A DNA stretch of 64,000 nt from Hyphomonadaceae bacterium UBA1849 (GCA_002338565.1 DDIN01000005.1:1-64000), one strand, 5' to 3'. Shown: positions 1 through 8,567, counted from the first letter of the stretch. The notes: a model not told the origin generated them from the letters alone. Made by a program: numbers and translations.

Positions 1-235
1 CGCCGCCGCCGTCACGATCACCGCCGCCACGATAGCCGCCGCCACCGCCACCGCGATAGCCGCCTTCATTATTTCTGGAACTTCCGAAATCACTCGGAGC
101 TGGATTATCAAATGGATCGGAGAAAGGACTACTGCCGAAATCGTCGTTGCCAAACTCTCTGCGGCCACCCCGTTTAGGGCGGCGCCCACGACCACCGTCA
201 CGCCCGCTGCGCGGTTCGTCGTCGTCAAAACTCAT
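1..235 (-). CDS. Gly/Arg-rich N-terminus of a protein cut by the window edge, possibly cold-shock family
   Basis: A minus-strand reading frame opens at an ATG (CAT at 233-235) behind an AGAGAGGA-type ribosome site and stays open to the window edge for 78 codons. The visible part is hydrophilic: an acidic MSFDDDEP start, an Arg/Gly stretch, a Ser/Asp/Phe segment and then GGYRGGG repeats. Alphaproteobacterial cold-shock proteins with a glycine-rich N-terminal extension look like this, so a CspA-type domain may lie outside the window. That is inference, because no cold-shock motif is visible. Other RNA-binding RGG proteins would fit equally well. Confidence 0.55.
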   Translation of the reverse strand, partial: MSFDDDEPRSGRDGGRGRRPKRGGRREFGNDDFGSSPFSDPFDNPAPSDFGSSRNNEGGYRGGGGGGYRGGGDRDGGG

Positions 236-519
236 ATCTGTATGCTGTCCTCTCTCGCGAAGTCAGGTTTTCCTGTTCTCTTCTGTACTTCGCATTTCCA
301 TCTGCGTGCTAACTTGTTCTTGCCTTGATCATCGCAGAACACTTCAAGGCTTGACGAATATGCCTGAAAAACCGTGATTCAGCAACGAAAAATGCTTCAT
401 GGGCGAGGTGAGGGCATCAGTCGGTATGTGTGTTAAATGCCATTTATCATGCACCTTTTTGATAACCGGTGGCGAATTTTGCGCGATTAGCGGTCTTATG
501 CTTCAGCGCTTGATGAAAT

Positions 520-951
520 TTGGTGCTGGAACCGAATCAAAAAACATTCAAATATTCAACATGTGAGGGCAATTTCCGGGAGTTTCCCATTTCTGTTTTG
601 CTGATAGACGACAATCATGCAACCGCGAGGCTGATGGGGCATCTCTTCGCGCTGACAGAATTTGCCTCGATTGAATTTTTACATGCAGACACTGTAGAAG
701 ACGGCCTTGAAACGCTGTCATCAGAGCCGGTTGACCTTGTTTTTCTGGATAATCGGGTCCCGCCGCATCAGCGCTTTGAAGACCCGTTGCGCAAAATAAG
801 GGCCTGTTCTTCGGCGAAAGTGGTTTTGCTGACGGGCACTGATCTGGAAGATCTGGGCTATGATGCCTTGCCCGTCAGTCTGGATGGGTTTCTGTCCAAG
901 AATGAGTTGACGCCGGCCAGCCTCACCGGGATTCTGAAACAGGTTTTCTAG
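520..951 (+). CDS. Single-domain response regulator (receiver)
   Basis: CheY-like receiver domain with no output domain, so it probably acts by protein-protein interaction or as a phosphate sink. The acidic pocket is LLIDDN (residues 27-32), the phosphoacceptor aspartate lies in VFLDNRVPP (about residue 77), the switch threonine in LLTGTD and the conserved lysine in FLSKNE. The frame has no ATG. TTG at 520 or GTG at 523 follow two in-frame stops, and a later TTG at 598 is possible, so the start is unsure and the first 20 or so residues may not be translated. No kinase lies beside it. Confidence 0.75.
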   Translation: MVLEPNQKTFKYSTCEGNFREFPISVLLIDDNHATARLMGHLFALTEFASIEFLHADTVEDGLETLSSEPVDLVFLDNRVPPHQRFEDPLRKIRACSSAKVVLLTGTDLEDLGYDALPVSLDGFLSKNELTPASLTGILKQVF

Positions 952-1116
952 CTATCCGTTGAACGGAAATCCGCCATTAAGTGTCCAGAACGCACCGCCA
1001 AATGCGGCGATGGTCACCCAGAAACCGAATAATAGTTTCATGCCGGATTTCGCGATTTGGTCTTCGATTGGTAGCCAGTCTTCGTGAAGCTCTGGTCTCC
1101 CCCACGTATCTCTCAT
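952..1116 (-). CDS. Small single-pass membrane protein, unknown function
   Basis: A 54-residue protein starting MRDTWGRPELHEDW. The N-terminus is charged and cytoplasmic-looking, and one hydrophobic helix (about residues 25-46, LLFGFWVTIAAFGGAFW) precedes a short Gly/Pro tail. The ATG at 1116 has a GAGGT-type ribosome site about 10 bases upstream, which favours it over a longer 69-residue reading. The stop abuts the stop of the converging receiver gene. I do not recognise the family, and function cannot be inferred. Confidence 0.5.
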   Translation of the reverse strand: MRDTWGRPELHEDWLPIEDQIAKSGMKLLFGFWVTIAAFGGAFWTLNGGFPFNG

Positions 1117-1295
1117 TGCGCACGACCTCAGTTCCGCCCGCGCTAACACGCGGAGGTGCAATATGATGGTTTTCTATGATCTCTCCCGGCCGGCGTTCTG
1201 GCAGCGGCCTCGCGTTAATAATCTGTTGAACGGATTAGGGATTTCTATCCGGACTCAACCAATTTTGGCGGAAATTTCCAACAAACCGTGAGCAA

Positions 1296-1323
1296 ACAAA
1301 AAAGGCGAGCCGTATGGCCCGCC
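1296..1323 (-). terminator. Intrinsic terminator of the zinc ABC operon
   Basis: On the minus strand GGCGGGCC, a four-base loop and GGCTCGCC (1304-1323) form a GC-rich stem with one mismatch, followed by a run of seven T residues (1297-1303). It lies about 75 bases past the stop of the DUF3299 lipoprotein gene, the last gene of the minus-strand operon. Confidence 0.75.
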
Positions 1324-1396
1324 CATGCTAATTTTGAAACGAAAAAGTAAACCGGTCTGGTGTTTTTCGTTAACACTTTGCCGCTGCAGAAAGGTG

Positions 1397-2023
1397 TTAG
1401 CGGCGCCGGTACTGATATTCCTCAATGTCATCGACGATGATGGTGTAGGCCGCATCGGCCAGATCTGTTGATTGCGTGTCAGCAACCAGCGTACCGCGAA
1501 TCCAGACGGCCTGAGGCATGTCCCGGATCGGCATGGTTTCCGACAGCTGGGCATATACAGTCTGGTTCGGCGGCGGCGGCGGCACGTGTACACATGCGCC
1601 GAGTGTCGGGACCAGAAGGAATTCGTTGATTTCAGCTGCAGGGCTGAAATCCAGCGGGACGGTGTAGCCCGGCATTTTGATTTTGCGGCCGTTCAGCTCT
1701 TCAACCGTATTGTAGGTGCCGATCTGGACGCCAACGTCATTCGGGCCGCCTTCTGCGATATATTCGCCGGAGGAAAGCATTTCCTGCATTTGCATGGCGT
1801 ACATTTCACGCAGACGTTCTTCTTCGCCCTCAGGAAGCAGATCTTCCCACATCACTTCCAGATACCCGTCAGCATCAACCGGATCTTCCCAGACGGATTG
1901 CTGGAACGGCTCTTCTACGGCAGCCGGTGCATCGCTCTGCTGTGGCTGAGCTTCGGTTTGCATACCGCAGCTCGCCATCGGAATGGCCATAGCTGCCAGA
2001 AGAAGTTTGAGGTTCTGATTCAT
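1397..2023 (-). CDS. DUF3299-family lipoprotein of a zinc-responsive locus
   Basis: The protein (209 residues from ATG at 2023) begins MNQNLKLLLAAM and carries a lipobox ending MASC-G near residue 20, so it should be a lipid-anchored periplasmic protein. After a Gln/Pro/Glu linker, the C-terminal half has the DUF3299 pattern: KMPGYTVPLDF, LLVPTLGACVHVPPPPPNQ and WIRGTL. The conserved Cys-His pair in GACVHVPPP suggests metal or haem-type ligation, which is inference. It is the last gene of the operon, 10 bases after the permease stop. From memory, similar proteins accompany ABC genes and His-rich proteins in the Vibrio zrg zinc locus. A 219-residue form starting within the permease gene is less likely. 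Confidence 0.8.
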   Translation of the reverse strand: MNQNLKLLLAAMAIPMASCGMQTEAQPQQSDAPAAVEEPFQQSVWEDPVDADGYLEVMWEDLLPEGEEERLREMYAMQMQEMLSSGEYIAEGGPNDVGVQIGTYNTVEELNGRKIKMPGYTVPLDFSPAAEINEFLLVPTLGACVHVPPPPPNQTVYAQLSETMPIRDMPQAVWIRGTLVADTQSTDLADAAYTIIVDDIEEYQYRRR

Positions 2024-2033
2024 ATCGTATCTC

Positions 2034-3305
2034 TCAGAGTTTGATGGACAGTCCATCTGCGAGCGAATTCTTAAGGGCCTGAATGGCCGGAATGAGGCCG
2101 AGCACGCCAGCAGTGACGATAACGGCGAGGAAGACTTTCAGGTCGGTCATGCCGGGATATGTTCCCGCGAGTGCAATACCGAAGCGTGCTTCAAAAATGG
2201 GGGCAGCCAGCGCGCTTGCAAGATAGACAAGTGCGATGCCAAACGCCGCACCCGTTGCGGCCAGCAGCACCGCTTCGCTGATAAGAAGCGTCATGATTTG
2301 TGCCGGGCCCGCACCAATTGCACGCAGGACTGCCATTTCTCTGCGGCGTTCGCGGAGGCTTGTCAGAATGGAGGTCAGGATCGAGACGAGGCCTACAAGG
2401 ATCACAAACGCAGATACGGCCATCAGCGCATTACCGGCCACGCCAACCAGCTCCCAGACTTCCGCAATCGCCTGTGCGGGCGGCGCCCCGACGAGCGCTT
2501 CCTGAGAATAGGTGTTTATGGCCCGCATGGTATTGAGCGTGCTGCGACGGTCATTCAGGCCAACGAGCGCGGACGAGATAATATGCGGGCGGAGATTGAG
2601 CTGACGCACATCATCAGCGGTCATCATATTCGCAAGCGGTGAGGGCGCGCCGCTCTGCCAGCCGACATGGATCGCTTCAATCGCAAGCAATGAGACGAGA
2701 ACGCTCTCGTCTACGGGGGTGCCGGTAGCCTCAAGAATGCCGGTGATTGTGAAAGGCCGGTCGCTATGGTCCTGAAAGCTGACCGGACCCGTACCGTGTG
2801 AGAGCTCGATCTCGTCTCCGACAGCATAGCCTTTTTCTGCGGCGACATCGGCGCCTACGACCACATCATAAAGATCATCGAACGGGACACCGTCTGCAAA
2901 GCTGACATTCTGGCGGTCACGGAACTGGTAATGCTCGAAGAAGCTCTGGTCTGTGCCAACGACACGGTAGCCGTCATGGGAATCGCCGAGGGAAATCGGC
3001 ACGGTCCATTCAATATCACTGCGGCTTTGCAGCCATTCATAGCTTTCCCACGTCATGCCAGCGGCCGGATCACCGATATGGAAGACAGTGAACATAACCA
3101 GGCTGACCGGGCTGGTGCGAGCGCCGACAATCATGTCCGTGCCGGTGATGGTCTGCTGGAAACTCTCTTCCGATGATGTTTTCAGCTTATCGACGCCGAG
3201 AAACAGCATCACACTTACGGCTACGGCCGTGATGGTGAGCAGCGCAGAGGCGCGGCGGTTCCAGAGGCTTGCCCAGGCAAGCGAGATGAGGGCTGAAAGG
3301 CTCAT
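2034..3305 (-). CDS. ABC transporter permease, FtsX/MacB/LolE type
   Basis: A 423-residue inner-membrane protein with the FtsX-family layout: one N-terminal transmembrane helix (about 18-38), a large periplasmic domain (about 40-285) and three C-terminal helices (about 290-320, 345-372, 390-412). The second of the paired motifs, SLRERRREMAVLRAIGA, marks the coupling helix of the MacB/LolCE group. Its ATG start overlaps the ATPase stop by four bases, so the two are translationally coupled. MacB-type permeases drive mechanical work or export rather than classical import. Placement beside a His-rich protein under a Zur-like operator suggests a role in zinc handling at the envelope. Confidence 0.9.
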   Translation of the reverse strand: MSLSALISLAWASLWNRRASALLTITAVAVSVMLFLGVDKLKTSSEESFQQTITGTDMIVGARTSPVSLVMFTVFHIGDPAAGMTWESYEWLQSRSDIEWTVPISLGDSHDGYRVVGTDQSFFEHYQFRDRQNVSFADGVPFDDLYDVVVGADVAAEKGYAVGDEIELSHGTGPVSFQDHSDRPFTITGILEATGTPVDESVLVSLLAIEAIHVGWQSGAPSPLANMMTADDVRQLNLRPHIISSALVGLNDRRSTLNTMRAINTYSQEALVGAPPAQAIAEVWELVGVAGNALMAVSAFVILVGLVSILTSILTSLRERRREMAVLRAIGAGPAQIMTLLISEAVLLAATGAAFGIALVYLASALAAPIFEARFGIALAGTYPGMTDLKVFLAVIVTAGVLGLIPAIQALKNSLADGLSIKL

Positions 3306-4006
3306 GCGCGCGCCTCCGCAGCGATAGTGTTCAGTGTTTCGAGGTCTTCAATCCGGCTAAACGCAGTGCCCAGATGCTCGTCATGGCTCACGAAAAGCAG
3401 CGCTGAACCGGCCGTCGCGCTTTCTTCCTGAAGAAGTTCGAGAAAGGCATCGCGCGCTTTGGTATCCAGCGCAGAGGTTGGTTCATCGGCGATAATCAGC
3501 TTCGGGCGGCCCATCAGGGCGCGCGCGACGGCAACGCGTTGCTGCTGTCCGACAGAGAGGTTGGTGACCTTGCCGTTGAGAATGCGATCATCATTCAGGC
3601 CCAGCCGGTCCAGCAGACGCCGGGCTTCGTCATCAGGTGTCGTGCCGGTTTCGGCGACCCGTTTACGACGCTCGGCTGAAAGCTTGCAGGGGAGGGTGAC
3701 GTTTGCCTTCACGCTCAGATAGGGCAGCAGATTAAACAGCTGGAAGATCACGCCCATATCGCGGGCGCGTATGCGGTCCCGTTTTGCGTTCGATGCGTTG
3801 GCGAGATCTTCACCGGCAAATTCGATCTGACCTGAATCTGCCGTCAGAACGCCAGCGATCAGCCCGAGAAGCGTGCTTTTGCCGGAGCCGCTCGGCCCGC
3901 GCAGAAACACATGCTCGCCCGCTTCGATTTGAAACTCGGGGATGCGAAGCAGAGCTGGCGCACCCGGCCAGGCGAATTCGACATTCTTGAGGCTGAGTAG
4001 AGGCAA
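3302..4006 (-). CDS. ABC transporter ATP-binding protein, LolD/MacB type
   Basis: A 234-residue ATPase with Walker A GPSGSGKST (about 38-46), a Q-loop in VIFQLFN, the signature LSVGQQQR, Walker B LIIADEPTSALD and the switch histidine in VSHDEH. The order and spacing are normal for the LolD/MacB family. No ATG is suitably placed. TTG at 4006 has GGAG six to seven bases upstream and gives the expected MPLLSLKNVEF opening. It sits between the His-rich protein gene (11-base gap) and the permease (four-base overlap), so it should power that permease. Confidence 0.9.
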   Translation of the reverse strand: MPLLSLKNVEFAWPGAPALLRIPEFQIEAGEHVFLRGPSGSGKSTLLGLIAGVLTADSGQIEFAGEDLANASNAKRDRIRARDMGVIFQLFNLLPYLSVKANVTLPCKLSAERRKRVAETGTTPDDEARRLLDRLGLNDDRILNGKVTNLSVGQQQRVAVARALMGRPKLIIADEPTSALDTKARDAFLELLQEESATAGSALLFVSHDEHLGTAFSRIEDLETLNTIAAEARA

Positions 4007-4017
4007 AATATTCTCCG

Positions 4018-4668
4018 CTATGGACGGCGCATCGTTGGGTTTGATGCGGACAGGGTGGTTGCATCAGCGCCGCCGTCGGTCATGAACGTTGTCTGGAGGG
4101 TTTCAAAACCTGGAAGAGCCTCAAACACCGCGAAGTTCACAGAAGACAAACGGTCAGGGCGCTCGCACTCCGCTTCGAAGGTGACGAGGAAGTTTGCGTG
4201 TTCAACAGGTGCTGCGGCTTCAGCGTGGTGCTCGTGATGGTCGGCATGCTCTTCATCGTGGTGATGCTCGTCATGGTCTTCATGGTCGTGTCCACCTTCA
4301 GTGTGGTGACCGTCATCGTGTGCGTGTGATGCGTCATGGCTGTGCCCGTGCTCGCCAGCGTCTTCGCCCTCATAGCCTTCCTGTTCGACCTGCTGGCTCT
4401 GGAACGTGCACTGAGCGCGCGATGGCAGAGAGATGAAGTCTTCTATCATGTCAGAACTGGAGAGATCAGCGACAGATAGAAGCGTTCCCTCCGGCGTCCG
4501 GAAGTTTGCAGCGGGCGCGGCTATCTGAATGAAAAGATCGTTTCCTTCCAGCAGGATGAAGGCTTCACCAGCGCCGTGAACGTGTGCGCGCGCCTGACGT
4601 GGCGTGTCTTCGTGGGCCGAAGCGGCGATCATTGACAGAAGAGTTATACCTATAAGTCCAATTGGCAT
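4018..4668 (-). CDS. Histidine-rich periplasmic protein, DUF2796/ZrgA-like
   Basis: A 216-residue secreted protein. A short hydrophobic signal peptide (MPIGLIGITLLSMIAASA) precedes HEDTPRQ. The N-terminal part (RAHVHGAGEAFILLEGNDL) and the C-terminal part (FLVTFEAECERP, then the LPGF region) match the DUF2796 pattern. Between them lies a His/Asp/Glu-rich tract, about residues 105-150, able to bind several metal ions. This is the architecture of Vibrio ZrgA, a zinc-regulated protein. It is the first gene of a four-gene operon and starts just beside a Zur-like operator. An AGAGG ribosome site lies about 15 bases upstream, which is rather far. A zinc-buffering or zinc-delivery role is inferred from family and context. 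Confidence 0.85.
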   Translation of the reverse strand: MPIGLIGITLLSMIAASAHEDTPRQARAHVHGAGEAFILLEGNDLFIQIAAPAANFRTPEGTLLSVADLSSSDMIEDFISLPSRAQCTFQSQQVEQEGYEGEDAGEHGHSHDASHAHDDGHHTEGGHDHEDHDEHHHDEEHADHHEHHAEAAAPVEHANFLVTFEAECERPDRLSSVNFAVFEALPGFETLQTTFMTDGGADATTLSASNPTMRRP

Positions 4669-4700
4669 TTGAAATCTATTTCATCCTCTTCTACATAGGG

Positions 4701-4723
4701 CGTGGATATTATAACATAAAGCG
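4701..4723. promoter_or_regulatory. Probable Zur operator between divergent zinc-uptake genes
   Basis: Read on the minus strand this stretch contains ATGTTATAATAT inside a partly symmetric 23-base site. That core is identical to the core of the enterobacterial Zur consensus (ATGTTATAATATAACAT); the second half-site is degenerate. It lies 33 bases upstream of the His-rich protein ATG and about 50 bases upstream of the ZIP gene start, so one site could repress both directions when zinc is plentiful. No zur gene is in the window. Confidence 0.75.
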
Positions 4724-4775
4724 GATCGAGCGAGGCGCAACACGCACGACTGCTCGATCGGAGATTTTTCCAGAC

Positions 4776-5570
4776 GTGTTTTCGACACCCGTACTGGCTA
4801 CGCTGTTTCTGACCAGCTTAGCTGCATTTATCGCAGCTCTCGGTTTGATAACAGTGGCAATTCGCAGTGACTGGAGCCAGAAGTATGGACCGGTCTTCGC
4901 GCTCGTGGCCAGTGGACTTTTGCTGACGATGGTGATTACGCACCTGGCGCCGGAAGCTCTGGCGGCTGGGCCGCTTGCGGCTTATCTGATGCTGGGTGGG
5001 TTTTTCCTCGGCCTGTTCGTGCATGATATTCTTCGCACTCTCTTGCCGGTGCCAGACCCGAGAACGCTTGCTGCTGGTATCACGCCCCTGATCGCTATCG
5101 CGATCCATTCGTTTCTGGATGGCATGATCTACACGATCAGCTTCTCAAGAGGGATAGATACGGGTGTCTACGCGACGCTGGGACTTGTGATGCACGAGTT
5201 TCCCGAAGCGATCATCACCTTCGCGCTGCTTCGTGCTGCGGGCATTTCAAACCGGCTGTCATTCATTCTGGCATTTCTGGCAGCAGGGCTTACCACGCCG
5301 CTTGGCACCATTGTGATGATCCCTTTGGCGTATACTGTCGACCCAGACATTCTGTCTTATTTGTTTGCCGTTTCGGCCGGACTTTTATTGTTTGTATCGA
5401 CCGGCCCGCTCATGGCGCATATGCAGTCCGAACATCCGATACGGTCTGTGCCTGCACTTGGATTCGGCATCGCAATTGCGTTGGTTGTTGGCATACTGAG
5501 TGCGCCACATCTGGGGCACGATCATGCGTTCGATCAGCATTTGATCGACGCACGTCACACTCACAATTGA
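4776..5570 (+). CDS. ZIP-family metal (zinc) permease
   Basis: A polytopic inner-membrane protein of 264 residues with seven or eight hydrophobic helices. The two metal-site helices of the ZIP family are clear: HSFLDGMIY (canonical HSxxDG) and HEFPEAI (canonical HExPE). The C-terminus is His-rich (HLGHDHAFDQH, then HTHN). I place the start at GTG 4776, which has GGAGA about 11 bases upstream. A longer frame would run through the operator and across the divergent start. ZIP proteins import Zn2+ or Fe2+; zinc is favoured by the shared Zur-like site. It converges on the receiver gene at 5580. Confidence 0.9.
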   Translation: MFSTPVLATLFLTSLAAFIAALGLITVAIRSDWSQKYGPVFALVASGLLLTMVITHLAPEALAAGPLAAYLMLGGFFLGLFVHDILRTLLPVPDPRTLAAGITPLIAIAIHSFLDGMIYTISFSRGIDTGVYATLGLVMHEFPEAIITFALLRAAGISNRLSFILAFLAAGLTTPLGTIVMIPLAYTVDPDILSYLFAVSAGLLLFVSTGPLMAHMQSEHPIRSVPALGFGIAIALVVGILSAPHLGHDHAFDQHLIDARHTHN

Positions 5571-5579
5571 GCAAATGAC

Positions 5580-5972
5580 CTAGCTGGCGGCGATCAGCTG
5601 TTTGCCTTTGATCGCCAGAACGTTGGACATGGTCTCCATCAAATTCCGGAAATTGATCGGCTTGCCTTCAAAAGCATCGCAGCCAGCATCAAAGCAGCTG
5701 TCGCGGTCTTTCTTGCTCACATGAGCCGTTAGCGCGATAATCGGGAGCGAACGGGTTGCCGGGTTATCACGGATTTCACGTGTCGCATCGAGACCTGACA
5801 TGACCGGCATAGAAATATCCATCAGGATAATGTCCGGAGATTCTGACGCCGCCTTTTCGACAGCTATCTCGCCATTTTCTGCGCCAATGACAACGAAGCC
5901 CTGACGTGTGAGACGGCGAGCCAGCATGTTGAAATTGTCCTCATTGTCCTCAGCAAGGAGAATTCGGGTCAT
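5580..5972 (-). CDS. Single-domain response regulator, DivK/CheY-like
   Basis: A 130-residue receiver: acidic pair in LLAEDNEDN, phosphoacceptor in IILMDISMP, threonine in IALTAH and lysine in FEGKPI. The ATG at 5972 has AGGAGC about nine bases upstream; a start 36 bases earlier lacks such a site. It lacks an output domain. It is downstream of, and on the same strand as, a membrane hybrid histidine kinase 128 bases away, so it is a likely phosphorelay partner, either co-transcribed or from its own promoter. Confidence 0.88.
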   Translation of the reverse strand: MTRILLAEDNEDNFNMLARRLTRQGFVVIGAENGEIAVEKAASESPDIILMDISMPVMSGLDATREIRDNPATRSLPIIALTAHVSKKDRDSCFDAGCDAFEGKPINFRNLMETMSNVLAIKGKQLIAAS

Positions 5973-6100
5973 GGTTTCCAGCTCCTGGGGTGTGTCCCCG
6001 TTTATCAAGCCTCAGAAGTGAAATCCAAGGCCAGTTTAATTGTGATAGTACGCTTCCACTGTCTCTAAAGTCTTAATTATGCAGTGGATAATTTAAACGT

Positions 6101-7975
6101 TCAGGCGCTGGCGCGATCAGTATTTGACCTTGCCTTTGACTTCTTTGAGGCTCGACTTGCAGGGTGCTGATTGTGGCGTGCATGACGGACGACTTCAGCG
6201 ACCATGTCTTCACGGCTGGCCGGCTTGCACAAATAGGCGTTTGCGCCGGCTTTGATGAATTTTGCGCGTTCTGAATCGACTGTATGAATGATGACAGGTA
6301 CATCTTTCAGGTCTGCGCTGGCGCGAACGTCGTGCAGAAGCTCCATGCCTGTTTTACCTGGAAGGTGGACATCCAGTACGACGGCCGCAGGTTGGCTTTG
6401 CCGCATTTTCTGGAGCCCCTGCTCGGCAGAGCGGGCGTGGTGAAGCTCAAACCCGATGGTTTGCAGATCGCGTGACAGAAGTTCATGCACGTCGGCGTCA
6501 TCGTCGATAACCAGCACAACAGGTCGGTCCTGCGTTGCCTTGGTGTCGTCATCGAGGCCTTTTGTGCTCGATTGAACATTGATCGGGAAATGAAGGCGGA
6601 ATGTGGAACCTTTGTCCTCAACGCTATCAACGCTAATCTCACCGCCAAGCAGCTGGATCAGGCGTTGTGAAATCACAAGCCCGAGGCCCGTTCCACCATA
6701 TTTGCGTGTGAACGATTCGTCCGCCTGAGAGAACGGTTTGAAAACACGGTCGAGCTGCTCTTCTGTCATACCAATGCCGGTATCCGTCACTTCCAGAACA
6801 AAGCCGTCAAACCCACCAATCTCTTGGGAATATCCGCGGATAATGACGTCGCCTTCATGTGTGAACTTCGCTGCGTTGGACAGTAGGTTCAGAAGACACT
6901 GCTCAAGCCGGTGGCGGTCGGACCAGACCAGTGGCGTGTTTTCGGGAAGATCGATCGTCAGCGTCACTGGTTTGTCGGCCAGCATCGGATACACGGTATC
7001 ACTGGCTTCTTTCACCATAACGCCAAGGTCGAACTGGCCAACCTCGGTGTCGAGGCGGCCTGCTTCAATCTTTGAAAAGTCCAGAATGTCATTGATGTTC
7101 AGCAGAAGACGTTTGCCCGCCAGAATGATCCGCTTATGGTCCTCAACGTCTGCGTCGCGCGCATCCATTTCGGCGTCTTCCATCATCATCTCGCTATAGC
7201 CGATAATGGCATTAAGCGGCGTGCGCAGTTCATGGCTCATATTCGCCAGAAATTGCGACTTTGCGAGATTGGCTTCGTCTGCGTGCTGACGGGCCAGCTT
7301 CTCTTTGTCCTTTTCGAACATCACATTCAGCATATGGTCAAATGACCGATGGCCGGCGCGCGCAATCGCAACCGACTGAATGATTATGAGTGCGCCGAAT
7401 GTGAGGGCGTAAGGTTCGAAATCCGCTGTTGATAGCGCGTGCAGGTTCAGCACAAGTCCGGTGGCCGGCACAAGCGCCGTAATGAATGGCATGCTTGGCT
7501 TGAAGGTATGCTGGCCAGCAACATTCATCATGACGACGACACTTATCATGGCCCCGATCGTCGGCGCAGGCTGAGGCAGATTCCATAAGAACAGGCCGGG
7601 CAGGGCATAAGCCCATGTCATCAACAGGGTCGGAACTAAAATTTGTATGTAAACAATGAGGGAGACCGTGCGCGCAGATATGATCTTGCCATTGATTGAA
7701 CCATCCGGGCCGAGCTCAACCTTCTCTCTGTTCTTGAAGTAGCGGAAGACGCGTACAGCTGCGACGGACTCTAGCAGAATAACGACACCCGCCCATGCTG
7801 CGATCAGCCCGAGATGCTGAAAATCCGTCGCAAACGCGACCAGCGGCATGAAGCAGAGATTGCACACAAGTCGAACAATCGCATAGCGCGTTGATGTCCG
7901 TTTCAGATACTGGTCCAGTGCCGCGATGCCACGGTCATAGGTTTCCTGATCCAGTACATTGTCATTCTGACTCAT
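6101..7975 (-). CDS. Membrane hybrid sensor histidine kinase with C-terminal receiver
   Basis: 624 residues. Six predicted membrane helices occupy about residues 33-206, with no large periplasmic loop, so the signal is probably sensed in the membrane. Then follow HisKA with phosphoacceptor His248 in MSHELRTPLN, HATPase_c with the N box NLLSNAAKF (363-371), G1 DTGIGM (398-403) and G2 GGTGLGL (427-433), and a receiver (about 485-600) with acidic DDD at 491-493, phosphoacceptor Asp535 in VLDVHLPG and Lys584 in YLCKPAS. The tail is short and basic. All catalytic motifs are intact. The neighbouring single receiver is the natural relay partner. The sensed signal is unknown. Confidence 0.92.
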   Translation of the reverse strand: MSQNDNVLDQETYDRGIAALDQYLKRTSTRYAIVRLVCNLCFMPLVAFATDFQHLGLIAAWAGVVILLESVAAVRVFRYFKNREKVELGPDGSINGKIISARTVSLIVYIQILVPTLLMTWAYALPGLFLWNLPQPAPTIGAMISVVVMMNVAGQHTFKPSMPFITALVPATGLVLNLHALSTADFEPYALTFGALIIIQSVAIARAGHRSFDHMLNVMFEKDKEKLARQHADEANLAKSQFLANMSHELRTPLNAIIGYSEMMMEDAEMDARDADVEDHKRIILAGKRLLLNINDILDFSKIEAGRLDTEVGQFDLGVMVKEASDTVYPMLADKPVTLTIDLPENTPLVWSDRHRLEQCLLNLLSNAAKFTHEGDVIIRGYSQEIGGFDGFVLEVTDTGIGMTEEQLDRVFKPFSQADESFTRKYGGTGLGLVISQRLIQLLGGEISVDSVEDKGSTFRLHFPINVQSSTKGLDDDTKATQDRPVVLVIDDDADVHELLSRDLQTIGFELHHARSAEQGLQKMRQSQPAAVVLDVHLPGKTGMELLHDVRASADLKDVPVIIHTVDSERAKFIKAGANAYLCKPASREDMVAEVVRHARHNQHPASRASKKSKARSNTDRASA

Positions 7976-8155
7976 GTTAATCTCCGCAGGTATGTGCGCA
8001 GACTAGAGCAGAAAAGTCTTTTTATCTTGTTAGCGAGACTAGAGAAAACGGTTAAAAATCAGTTGATTGTAAAGTGTAGTTTCGGCTGATCTTGTCCGGA
8101 GTTTTGGTAGATTTGCTTCGGTTGTCATGACCTGTTTCAACTTGGCCGGGTGTCA

Positions 8156-8227
8156 TTTCTCTGGTGCATTCGCTGCGCTTAATGCACCCTACCGCTGAAT
8201 GGAGTTCCGTTCGCTATGCCGGTAGGG
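8156..8227. repeat. REP-like palindromic element, copy 1 (two hairpins)
   Basis: GGTGCATT (8163-8170) is mirrored by AATGCACC (8181-8188), followed by CCCTACCG, which itself is mirrored by CGGTAGGG at 8220-8227. The same core, a CTGGTGCATT arm, a short loop and an AATGCACCCTAC arm, recurs inverted at 8563-8597 and in a diverged copy at 23299-23340. Such composite palindromes are typical of REP/BIME elements moved by REP-associated tyrosine transposases. No transposase is present here. Confidence 0.75.
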
Positions 8228-8243
8228 TTCGGAGGCATTGATC

Positions 8244-8567
8244 ATGAAATATCATAAATTAAAACTCATGCCTGAATTTGAATGTTGGCCTGTCTGGTTC
8301 GGCGGTGAATATATGATTGAGGGGTGTGTCGATCCAGCAATCTTGCCATTGTCGAATAAGTTGGTTGAGGATTTGAACGATTGGACGGATTGGTGGGATC
8401 GGCAGTACAATAGGCAGGATCCGCTAAGTTCAGGTTTCAAGGATACCGGAGAGGCTGCCCGCTTTAACGCAAGAGGTCGCGAGTTACTGGAACAGCTTAA
8501 GCTTGAAATGCCTGATACAGAATGGACACTTCGTTTGCCTCAGCAATCCGGGCTTCGCACCGGGTAG
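8244..8567 (+). CDS. Small acidic protein, possibly an orphan immunity protein
   Basis: 107 residues from the ATG at 8244, which has a perfect GGAGG eight bases upstream. Soluble, Trp-rich and acidic: FECWPVWFGGEYM, VDPAILPLSNKL, then DWTDWWDRQYN and PLSSGF. The pattern of a Leu-Pro-Leu-Ser segment, an Asn-Asp-Trp helix and a Ser-Gly-Phe turn recalls small hypothetical proteins beside polymorphic toxins, but I cannot name a family. The stop codon lies inside a REP-like palindrome, so the original C-terminus may have been replaced. It is bracketed by inverted REP copies and precedes a truncated toxin cassette. Confidence 0.6.
   Translation: MKYHKLKLMPEFECWPVWFGGEYMIEGCVDPAILPLSNKLVEDLNDWTDWWDRQYNRQDPLSSGFKDTGEAARFNARGRELLEQLKLEMPDTEWTLRLPQQSGLRTG

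Noticed and set aside
1472..2044. 190-codon plus-strand frame opposite the DUF3299 gene
   Set aside because: His/Phe/Arg-rich shadow; the lipoprotein signal and DUF3299 pattern on the minus strand explain the region.
4662..4775. Longer ZIP protein starting at TTG 4662
   Set aside because: It would read through the Zur-like operator and over the divergent start; GTG 4776 has a proper ribosome site.
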